A stretch of 64,000 nt of DNA. It comes from Trichuris trichiura (Eukaryota > Nematoda > Enoplea > Trichinellida > Trichuridae). Positions within the stretch are counted from its first letter, which is position 1. Each line of letters begins with the position of its first letter. The stretch spans positions 1,116,001 through 1,180,000 of the forward strand of contig JBAJFE010000001.1 in assembly GCA_037903355.1 (NCBI GenBank), read 5' to 3'. The notes under the pieces are model-generated. The model was given only the letters and a program-made list of their open reading frames with translations, was not told where the DNA came from and did not search any database. Made by a program: the position numbers and the translations under genes. Of the stretch, positions 54,645 to 64,000 are shown one piece after another.

Positions 54645-56065
54645 CGTAGGTTCTCAAACTTTTTCTTCCTCGCCACCCTGTGAACATTCCTTCGCGCTAC
54701 TGCTTCCCAATTCTGATTTGTCAATCTCGAGCCCGCTGATTGGCTGGTAGGTTGGATGTGGCATAGGCGGGAGGCTAGTAGGTTCTCAAACATTCCCCCC
54801 TCGCTCCCGATGGGAACATTTTTGCAGAACCGCTACTCGTGAGAGCATTTTGCAACTGCTCGTCACCTGAAGGGTGTACTATACCACTCCTGCTTTTCCA
54901 CCAACCACTTTACGATGTGAAAATCTCTGCTTGAATTTTACATCCCTTGTCGCATTTTTCAGGACACGTAGTCACACATGCAAGAAGCATTCATCAGCCT
55001 TTACTGAGAAAAGCAATCAGTGTGCGTCTGTTTGTTTTCTTATGTACACCAAAAGAATTGTAGTGACAAGGAACCAGATTGAAGTGAAAGCGCTTAAGCG
55101 AGAAAATACAAAGGAAACTATAACGCAAGTTTGCGAATGCACATGAACGGACACTACTCAATGTGATGATGGGTGTGCTTAATGCTGTACGAGCAAGTTG
55201 TCTACGCTTGGCTGCATCTTTGTCATCATCAGTCTAAGGTCACCTCGATTCACTATGTCCAGCCGACTTCTCTCTTGCTACTTAGCAGCTCCGTAACTGC
55301 GCTGAATCCTTATTCTGCTAGATAAGACGATGGAAACGTAAAAAGCAATTTTTCTACAGCAGCCCATAACGGCGGATACAGTTCCCTTATTTCGCGCTGT
55401 TGCCACAACTGCTGATATCCCATTTTCCATTTCACTTTCAGCTCTTCATTGCTCTGCAGTTCGATGAGTTCTTACTGCAATTCCATCTCCGCTTCGCCGA
55501 CGTTGGACATAGGCTCTATTGGTCACTGTGAAATTTTCAAGTAAAGGATATCACTGAACCATTCTGTGAAGTCAACGTGCAGCATTTGCAAGTGTTGACA
55601 GTACAATTCAACTTCTTGTTCAGCGATGTGCAGTTCGTCCTTCAGTGCAGCTAGAAGGGGAAACTGATAGAACTCACCGGCCCGCAAGTTGCATTTGAAA
55701 ATTTGCAATTTCTTGACGAAAGCAGATATGACTCCTTTTGTTTTAATCAAGTTTAAGTTGCTGCCTTGGAGCTGCACGTTCATTACATTGAATTTGTAGT
55801 ATAAGTCTACCAGATACGCAACGTCCTTCTTGTTTTTCTATAGATTTTCTAGTGGAGAAAGGTTCACACACTAGAAAAATTCTAGAACTGTGTCAAAGTC
55901 TGTAAAGCTGAGTTAAACAAGCACCCTTTGGAACCAGCGATCTTCAGTGTGAAGTAAGAGGCGATTGGCATCATCATGATTCTGTTCACACTGGTGCCTG
56001 AATAATCTGCCGTTCAGGGGTTTACTTTTCATGGTATTAACTGCTGTAATAACAATTAGTATTGG
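54645..56065 (-). pseudogene. hAT remnant (family 2) in right arm
   Basis: Terminus CGTAGGTTCTCAAAC at 54645. The transposase part on the minus strand includes NVQLQGSNLNLIKTKGVISA, AGEFYQFPLLAALKDELHIA and QMLHVDFTEWFSDILYLKI. Same 5' truncation as the left-arm copy, so the truncation predates the inverted duplication. Confidence 0.87.
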
Positions 56066-56204
56066 TGGTGCTATTATGCGGTTGTGTTATAATGTATTTT
56101 GGGCTGGGACTGGGACTGTGCCGACTCCACTCAGAGCTTCGCGTGACCTGTGAGTAGCATTTGCAGAAAAGCACGTTTTAAACCGCACGCAATTCTAAGC
56201 TTAC

Positions 56205-56497
56205 CTGACAGCTTTCTGTACAGCCATAATTCCATAGATAAAGTAATTCTTTCCTTGCTCAGATGATTTTCGCAGCAACTTGTACAATTTCTTCGCCAGC
56301 TTCCTGGAAGCTACCGGACTGGCAGTTTCGTTGACCAAAGCGGGAAGCTGATCATACTTCTCGCGGCTCATGAAGTGTGAAGCTCCAGCAAGCAAAACGT
56401 TGCAATCTTCCGGCCACGTTTGCATTTCGCTCAGAGTTTCTGTTTTTACTGTTGCTGAGGAGTCGTTATTTCTTCGCCCCATTTGTAGATGAAACAT
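56205..56497 (-). CDS. NHP2-like first exon, right arm
   Basis: The inverted twin of 51895-52172, ending at the same AG/GTAAGC donor. Several amino-acid changes (METR to MQTW, DFTSREN to HFMSREK) but no stop. A T-to-G change upstream creates an extra in-frame ATG at 56497, five codons before the conserved start at 56482. It too lacks the rest of the gene. Confidence 0.72.
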
Positions 56498-58077
56498 TTG
56501 CGGGAATTCTTCAACCTAACAAATTAACAAAACTGCAAATCTTACTTTCGTTAGCAGGTAGCGTAAATTCCACTGCATAATATACACCCTGATTATTCTG
56601 CACGCGCTGGAAAAAAAGAAAATGTAAACAAAACTGCGATAACATTCTTCAGGTAATATGGTGTAAATACGTTAAACCACCAATGGCAGCTGGATAAAAA
56701 TTAAGCGGCAGACGCGATGGCTTTTCGCCTATGAAAAGAAGAGGAGAAGCGTTTGTGGATACTATTAAATATCCTTCGGAAAACAGTAGCAACGAAGCCG
56801 TAGTTTCTAGTTAAAGTCTTCGCGCAAGAATTCACACCTTTACTGCCGCCGCGTCGCTGCACTATCCGAAGTTGTTTCCTAGTTCAGAAAAGTTTCAAGA
56901 GTATCCAAACAGTCTTGCGATTAGGACACTCCTAATCATTCTACGCGATGCTTTCGATTTTGGCCTGCAACGCGTTAGGTGAAGTTTCGATCACCTTTTT
57001 TAAATTAAAAAGAACGTTCCAGTACTCCTCTCAAGATAAGAAAATTATAGATTCTATTTTTTAAAATAATCTGTTATTTGCTTGTAAAGATTAACCCGCG
57101 TGAACCGCACTGCATTTTAGTCCAATAGTACCTGCGTGTCTATTTAGTAGCTTTGCTAACACTGTAGATCGACGGCCTTGATGAATTATTCAACTGTGAG
57201 CTGTTGTTTATTGCTCTTAATTTAGGTCGTACCACTTGTAGCTGTGCCAACTGTTTGTTGATACTTTATCAAGCAAGTATTCAGCGCTGTACGTTTGCTA
57301 TTTTCTGCCAATAGAGTAATGGCTTAACGGACGAAGTGAAAATTAAAGTTCCACTAATTATTGAAGCGACTGAAAGTGTCAAAACGCTTTACTGTGATTG
57401 TTCACAACCTTGTGAAAAATTAGCCATTTTTCAGAGTTACGAGTTTCCTGCTGCGCATACTGCATTTACGATGGACAGCATCAACAGGGAGCTCATCTTG
57501 CAGCTAGAGAAGCTGTTCGTTTTAGTGAAACTCGTATGTGCTGAACTCAGCAGCCTAATTTTGTACTTTGATTATTCGCTGCTTTTCACAGGTAAGCGAA
57601 CGCTGTGCTTTTGATTCTGCATTAGAAAACGTACAAGGCCCAGCCGTGCAGTTATTTGAGAAGTGCGCCAAAAAATACATAAAATATGCAATAACAATGT
57701 AGATGAAGGCCAACTTTCAACGGGGTAAGGTGCATAGAATGGTTACACAGCATAGCTTTGCTTTTCTACTTTCGGTGAAAACGAAGATCCCTTATCTGAC
57801 GAGGTGAGTATATTCTTGAGATAATGGTTACGTTTACGATTTATAGAGGTCGTAAAAGCAAAACGATTTAACTTTACCATAAGGATTTATTCTTTATGTG
57901 TTATTATTGTATTGCGCGACGAGTAGTGCTCAAGATAGGTTGTTTTATTCTTGTTAGAGTAACCATGCCGCTCCAGTGCTTACTCCTACGCACGTGGAGT
58001 ACCGCCCGGCTCTCGGTGAATTTGGGGTGCCTGTACCAAAGGAAGAAATGGCATTCAGGAGAGATAATTGTAACATA

Positions 58078-59243
58078 CAGTGAAACCTCCCTAATCCGAA
58101 TCCCTTTCTAATCCGAATTCGTGGAAGAGAACAATAGAACGACAGTACACAATAAAGATAATTAGGCTACTTGTGCGAAACGCACAGTCATTTGGCGGAA
58201 ACGGCTATAAGGGCAGCAAACAACTAGCCAATGGTCCTTCCGGTATATGCTAACATAGGCACAGTCCAGCCACGGCTTTGGCGAGCCAACCTGGACCAAT
58301 AGGTTGGCTACAACAATTCACCTCGTGACATAAGCTTCCACAAATAAACGGAAATATGCAACATAGCAGTCTATATTGACATCGGATAGAGCTAGTCATA
58401 TGTATATCAATACGCTGCGGAAGGACCGTTAATCTAATTGCAGGATATGAACAAAAATAGAATCGTGTTATGTGAAGATAGGGCTACCACCGCATTATAC
58501 GTGAAGAGACCGTATTTAAGGAGAGCAATACGGGAGTCATTATCACTGTGTTCTGGTGTGTTCTACGGTTGTGCAGTTGTCCAAATGTATAAAATGGAGC
58601 ACATTACGCTCATGATAGAGAAGAAGGCAGAGATCATCAAAGCATTGAGGAGTGGAGTGACCGGCCGAAGAACAGGAAGAATGAGATGGACGGCGCTATT
58701 TATTCTTAAAAAGCGTTCGTGACTTAGCCGCTAGCAAACGTCAAAGCCTGTTGAAACAGATGCTAACAACTGACTACAAAGAATAAATTTAGACTTCTTG
58801 GATTTATATTACACAGGTAGAAAGGACGGACACTGTCGCGCAACCCAGGAAACAAAGGTTACAATGGCCTAGAAATCGCACATTAATCGGGAGCTAACTT
58901 AATTTTTTTTCGATTCAACAGAACTGGCCAGCATTTACGAATATGGGAAAATAGGCTCATGGAAACTATTTCGCATGCCGCTTCGTGGTACAGCGTCCAC
59001 ACCATATAATAAACACGTTTCCGCTGGTCAACTGTTTTCCCGAATCAGACAGACTCGCCGCCCTCGTTAAGTTATTCACCGCTTACAGAGACTGAAATCG
59101 CGCTGTAGACACCAGGAAAGTGCATCTAAGATTGCATTACCTGCTTTTCTGTGGCCTACTGTAAGCCTCCTCCATAATCCGAATTCTTCTGTAATCCGAA
59201 CTACCCCCGCCCTGACGTGTTCGGATTAGGGAGGTTTCACTGT
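58078..59243. mobile_element. Tigger-type MITE in the right arm
   Basis: Termini CAGTGAAACCTCCCTAATCC and its reverse complement at the right end, with TA on both sides. The left arm has the uninterrupted site (AAATTAAAATATGCTAC at about 50293). A CENP-B-like HTH remnant lies inside (MEHITLMIEKKAEIIKALRS, about 58594), so it is an internally deleted relative of an autonomous element. Confidence 0.92.
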
Positions 59244-59813
59244 ATTTTAATTTCTCGTATATGTGTTTGACATGACGTTTGCAGCACTATGTCGTTCATC
59301 AGACCTTGAAGAGGCAGCTGTTCTAAGTGAAAATATTACAACCAAGCCTCACGAGCGAGTTTCTCCTGATACAGGTACTAATGCTTTTGTCAGTTTGTAT
59401 GACAAGTACTTGAAGCGGTAGTTGCACGAATGCTTTTTTCGTTAGAGCCTGAGGATATTCCTTGCGCAAGTGGAAGTGAAACAGCCGCGTCGCAGGTGAT
59501 AGGTGAGTCTATTGCAGGCAGTTACATTTCTTTAGTTTGCATAGCAAGTACATGAAATACTAATTGCTCGATCAGACGTTAGTACAGTACGGTTCTACGT
59601 ATAGAGCAGTTTTTGTGATCGCAGCAAACAAGAACAACTGTGCCGTCCACAAAATAGTTCTTTTGTATCCCAATTAGCATCTCCGTTAGTCTGACGTTCT
59701 TATTAAGTCATCGTTGACGTCACGACCGAGGAAAATGACTTAAGCACAACAAACGCGATTAAGCAGCTAGAACACGCGCCGCTGATAAGCTAGACAAAGG
59801 GGTAAGTGTAGGC

Positions 59814-59917
59814 TTAGTCAAAAAGAGCGGAATGGTACACTCTAGACTTTCTCGTCCAATGTTTCCAAACCGCGCTCAACCCCATGAACTGCCAGGGACC
59901 CATACTTTTGCCTTTGT
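59814..59917 (-). pseudogene. Inverted 3' fragment of membrane-protein paralogue 3
   Basis: The minus strand keeps the reading frame MGPWQFMGLSAVWKHWTRKS to the stop, with changes relative to 49633-49729. No promoter or N-terminus. It marks the outer edge of the right arm. Confidence 0.8.
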
Positions 59918-60564
59918 AAGAACGCTACGTCATTGAAGAGACGACCGCAATCCCTCCTGTCTCACGCCATCGTGAAAACAAATTAGCGACTGTGCGCTCG
60001 TTTGAAGCAACCCATACTTGTCCGTCGCGAGCCGCTGTAATTTCCACGGGAAGTCGTCTGCTCTTGACGATTGTGAAAGTCGAGAAGCAGTTTTTTTCAC
60101 CGACGAATTTTCGCACCCATTAATAGTAACATGCGTTACAAATTAGCGTACGGTATGTCTCGGACACGCATGTACTTATTCATAATTTTTTACGGAAGGG
60201 CAATTCGTGACTAACTATCTTTATTCGTAGTAGCACAGTGTGGCGTCATCAGTGCTAACTGACAGTCACAGGTATCTGAGGTCAGTTATTCTTCTAACGA
60301 CGGCATGCGCAAAGTCCAGAGAGCTCTGGTATCTAAAATTCTTATTTATAGTAGAAAGACCGCTGCAGTGATCGACACATTGAAAAGCTAGGCGTTTAAT
60401 TGATTCTGCAGCGTTGCTTTTTAAAATTCAGAAATAACTGAAATTATGTTACAGGTCTCTGCGCAGGTGGGCACATCTTGGAGCTGCAACAATTATTTGG
60501 CGACGGAGCTTGCCTTGCAATGGCGGAGGAGACGGAAAACATCGCATTTTCGACGTCTGAATAA

Positions 60565-61018
60565 ATACAAATCTTTATTTGAAATCGTAACACTTTTGAA
60601 ATGTCGACGCTATCGGTGGGCCAAGTAGTTCTGCAGCTCAACCATTTAAAGGAGCACTTTGCTAAGTGTCACAATAAAGTTCTGCTGCCAAAGTAACACA
60701 ATGAGGAATTGGTATATAGCTTCACTAACATTGCAATGCTATTCCGAAAACTGCCTGCCTGCCCGAAAACTACAATATTGCAGCCTTGAGGAATACGTAT
60801 TGTATGTATTACATTACAGTTTTATGCAAGCTTTAACCTAATACACAGTTCACAGGCGAAATACTCGCCTTTGCACTTTACGTAGTCTCCTGAAACTGAA
60901 CATCTAACAGTGGCGTTAACATGATCAATCTTGCTCATTATTCCACTGATATTGAAAAACGCGCCAAGCATACTCCCTGATAAATTCATATTAACTCTTG
61001 CTCCAACTAACTGTAGCT
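60565..61018. other. Spacer between the unknown gene and the last hAT
   Basis: AT-rich, with a second AATAAA at about 60674 that could serve the unknown gene. No other coding block seen. Confidence 0.4.
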
Positions 61019-64000
61019 CCTAGGTTCTCAAAGTGGGCGGTATCCGCCCCTGGGGGACGATGAGGGAGTACGGGGGGGGCGATGGCAAACCCATGCGGGT
61101 GCATTGAGAATCACATAAGAGAAATTCTGGTAGAACTGTCTCTAGCGCAAAAAGGCTGTCAGAAAAACCTGTGTAAGAAGTGCCCTTCTTAACTCGTTCT
61201 CGCCAGAAGTGGACGCGGGGACTTTAATGCACGTCAAGTGGGGATGGAGGGCGCAATTGAACAATGGCGTTTTTCATGGCTCAACTCCGCCAAAAATGGA
61301 GACGGTAAGTTCAAAGAAGGTCAAGTGGGAATTGCTTACAGTTCATCCTATTCTTCCCTAGCCTAAGCTTACACATAATGTGTATGCCCATTGTGTTTCG
61401 CGTGCCAGCAATCCATGCACAGCTGTTTCATTCCTTCACGTCCACTGTTCCTTTGTTCCATTGCGCTCTTAATCCTCGCTTGACTTCCTCTGATAGTGCC
61501 TCCTCCAATTCTGGTGGAGATGAGTTTAAAAAAATCCTGTGCGGCAACCTGTCAGCTAAATTCCTTTCGCACCCTGGTTGTCGCCTTACTCGTTCCTCCT
61601 TGTGTTTAAGCCTATACTTTCTGGGCGCAGAGTCTTCCTGTGAGTCTTCCCACTTGGGTTCTTCCGTGTTTCTGTTTCGTCATCAGAGGATTTTTGTTTC
61701 TGTTCCGTGTGCTGTGTTCCGCTGACATTTAACGGTATTTTACCTTTGTACAAGACATACTCGTGAATATACATACACATTTGTTTCTTGTTCTTGCCGT
61801 TTACTGCAAATACACGGAATCGTTGCCGCAACTTCTCAGCCCTCTAATACAGCAACGGCAAGAACCATCATTTCATGGCCTTCTTTCAGTGACGGAAGTA
61901 TGAAAGAAACGCAGGCAGTACAGCTCAGACTATTTGAAGTATGGTTTTACACAATCACCTGCGAATAAATGGCTATCTTTGTGTTTGATTTGTGGTAGTG
62001 TTTTCGAACGAATCTATGAAGTCATCGAGGGTACAAGACCACATTAATAGAATACATCCAGACATGCGTGACAAGAACATCAGCTACTTTCAGTCGCTTC
62101 GCCAGAAATTTTGTACAAGGAACATATTGCCACGTATGTTGCCACCGACACCAGAAAAAGATAAAGATGGCCTGCGTACGTCTTATACCATTTCATTACT
62201 GATTGCAAAATTTGGAAAGCCACATAACATTGGGGAAAAACTGTTGCTTACCGTGATTAGCAAAGTTATCCAGACTGTACTGCACATGTCACCGACTAAA
62301 ATAATCGGAAGGATACCTCTGAGTAATGACACAGTGCAAGGAAGGATTGACGAAATGAGCAACGACGTGGAATGCCGTCTATGAGACTTCTTGAGAGCAA
62401 CGCATTTTTCTTTGCAGCTTGATTAATCGATCTTACCTAACAATGAAGCATTATTAATAGGTTATGTCACATTCGTAATGGATGAAGCCCTGGTTTAGGA
62501 ACTGCTGTTTGCCACACAGTTGCAGACAGATACCAAAGAAGAAGCCCTATTTCCTTGCTGTAGAAAAATGTTTCAATGATAAAAACATGCCTATGGCGAA
62601 CATAGTTGCTCTGGCAAGCGATGGAGCACCGTCGATAGTGGGCTGCTACCGCGGTCTTCTTGCACATTTGAGGCAGCTCGTTCTGAGCCTTTTGGCGGTT
62701 CGTTGCGTCATTCACCGACAGCATTTAGCCACAAGACGCCTGAGCAAACGACTAAACTGATTACTCTTACAGCGGTTGATACCATCAAAAGTAAATCGCT
62801 GAATGAGGGATTATTCAGACAGCTTGGTGAACAGAATGATAATGACCTCAATCGCCTGTTATTTCACACTGAAGTTCGCTGGTTGTCAAAGGGTGCTTGT
62901 TTAACTCGCTTTTACAGCCTCTTTGACACGGTTCTAGAACTTTTGTGGTGTGTGAACCCTTCTCTACGAGAAAATTTAAAGACAAACAAGAAGGACATCG
63001 CGTATCTGGCAGACATATACTACAAATTCAATGCAATGAACTTGCAGCACCAAGGCAGTGACTTAAACTTGACTAAAACCAAAGGAGTTATATCTGCTTT
63101 CGTCGCGAAACTGTCAATTTTCAAACGAACTTTACGGGCCGGTGAGTTCTATCAGTTTCCCCTTCTAGCTGCACTGAAGGAGGAAGAGGACATCGCTGAA
63201 CAAGAAGTTGAAGTGTACTGACAACACTTGGAAATGCTGCACGTTGACTTCACGGAACGGTTCAGTGATATTCTTAACTTGAAAATTCCACAGTGGGCAA
63301 TAGACCCTATGTCCAACGTCGGTGAAGCGGAGATGGAATTGCAGGGAAAACTGACTGAACTGCAAAGCAATGAAGAGCTGAAAGTGAAATTGAAAAGTGA
63401 ATATCAGCAGTTTTGGCTACAGAGCGAAATAAGGAAGCTGTTTCCGCTGTTATGGGCTGCTGTAGAAAACATCCTTATTGCGTTTCCATTGTCTTATTTA
63501 GCAGATTGCGCATTTAGCGCAGTTACAAAGCTTCTAAGTAGCAAGAGAGAAGTCGGCTGGACATAGTGAATCAACGTGACCTTAGACTGATGATGACAAA
63601 GAGGCAGCCGAACGTAGACAACTTGCTCGTACTGCATTAAGCACACCCATCACATTGAGTAGTGCCCGTTCATGTGCAGTCGCAGACTTGCGTTATAGTC
63701 TCTTTTGTATTTTCTCGCTTAAGCGCTTTCACTTCAATCTGGTTCCTTCTCACTACAATTCTTTTTGGTGTACAAAAGAAAACAAACAGACGCACACTGA
63801 TTGCTTTTTTCAGGAAAGGCTCATGAACGCTTCTTGCATATGTGACTCCATGTCCTGAAAAATGTGACAAGAGATGTGAAAGGCAAGCAGAAATTTTCAC
63901 ATCGTAAAGTGGTTGGTGGAAAAGCAGGAGTGGTATAGTACGCCTTTCAGGTGACGAGGAGTTGAAGTCTTTTGTGCAAAATGTTCTCACGAGTAGCGGT
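61019..64000 (+). mobile_element. hAT element, family 2, truncated by the window end
   Basis: Left terminus CCTAGGTTCTCAAAGTGGGC. Collinear with 33939-37000 including the ~650-bp 5' region. The right terminus lies beyond the window. Confidence 0.9.
61900..63640 (+). pseudogene. ZBED5-like hAT transposase, broken
   Basis: Blocks: DHINRIHPDMRDKNISYFQS, SLLIAKFGKPHNIGEKLLL, a TAA at the D-E-S motif (THFSLQLD then stop), LASDGAPSIVGCYRGLLAHL, CVIHRQHLATR, LLFHTEVRWLSKGACLTRFY, FNAMNLQHQGSDLNLTKTKG, LQSNEELKVKLKSEYQQFWL and the final SAVTKLLSSK. It has fewer lesions than the copy at 34637, and no foldback insertion. It is not functional as it stands. Confidence 0.9.

Larger units (their letters stand above)
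54131..59917 (-). repeat. Palindrome, right arm (~4.6 kb plus a 1.17-kb insertion)
   Basis: Inverted copy of 49633-54130 in full order. The copies have diverged by substitutions and small indels, which argues against an assembly artefact. The outer end lies inside the inverted copy of paralogue 3. Confidence 0.92.
57336..60564 (+). pseudogene. Unknown multi-exon gene, right-arm copy
   Basis: Blocks in order: 57336-57533 (TESVKTLYCDCSQPCEKLAI, ELILQLEKLFVLVKL; donor GTATGT), 57592 onward (VSERCAFDSALENVQGPAVQ), a short GENEDPLSDE block ending at a GTGAGT donor near 57805, an exon after TTTGCAG near 59295 (LCRSSDLEEAAVLSENITTK), one near 59447 (EPEDIPCASGSETAA; donor GTGAGT) and a last exon 60455-60564 (LCAGGHILELQQLFGDGACL... 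stop TAA, AATAAA overlapping). A one-base difference from the left copy in AAAAAATAC shifts the second exon into a stop, so this copy appears disabled too. A MITE sits in one intron. Exon borders are inferred. Confidence 0.4.

Overview
The window reads as chromosomal DNA of an invertebrate animal, most likely a clade I (enoplean) nematode of the Trichuris/Trichinella kind. The reasons are moderate GC, genes split by 50-60 bp GT-AG introns, and an Argonaute, a small heat-shock protein, a two-dsRBD protein and a C2H2 zinc-finger protein set among ZBED5-like hAT, Tigger/pogo, BEL/Pao and Penelope-like elements. The species is inferred; no rRNA or tRNA was seen.

Layout. 1-5.2 kb: a hAT element with a nearly intact ZBED5-like transposase carrying an in-frame (TC)53 microsatellite, abutting a 115-bp inverted repeat. 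6.5-9.4 kb: a complete four-exon Argonaute (880 aa, DEDH residues kept), followed by a decayed inverted Argonaute fragment (10.3-10.7 kb). 11.9-14.9 kb: a truncated BEL/Pao element. 14.9-17.2 and 26.3-28.6 kb: two copies of one composite repeat (Tigger relic joined to a hAT C-terminus). 18-21 kb: a possible WD-type exon, a small heat-shock ORF without a visible ATG, and the 3' exons of a gene with two double-stranded-RNA-binding domains (RDE-4/TRBP-like). 29.2-31.6 kb: a C2H2 zinc-finger gene interrupted near its end by one in-frame TGA. 31.7-37.3 kb: a Penelope-like element split by a hAT copy that itself holds a foldback element. 37.7-38.4 kb: the 3' end of a second BEL/Pao element.

38.4-49.7 kb holds a tandem family of three small single-pass membrane-protein genes with a shared TATA promoter. 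The first two have basic Arg/Pro/Gly-rich tails and are each followed by a matching 42-aa ORF. The first unit was opened by a three-level transposon nest (Tigger containing hAT containing Tigger); the next unit preserves the empty site. 49.6-59.9 kb is a ~10-kb imperfect palindrome. Each arm carries the first exon of an NHP2-like (H/ACA snoRNP) gene, a divergently oriented unknown multi-exon gene and a hAT remnant, and the centre is an inverted minisatellite. The right arm has gained a Tigger-type MITE absent from the left. 61.0-64.0 kb is another hAT copy running off the window.

Functionally, the supported host genes point to small-RNA biology (Argonaute, dsRBD protein), RNP assembly (NHP2 fragment), proteostasis (sHSP) and transcription (zinc finger). 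They lie in a transposon-dense, duplicated region. No operon or defence island is evident. The membrane-protein family and the palindrome are the least explained features.
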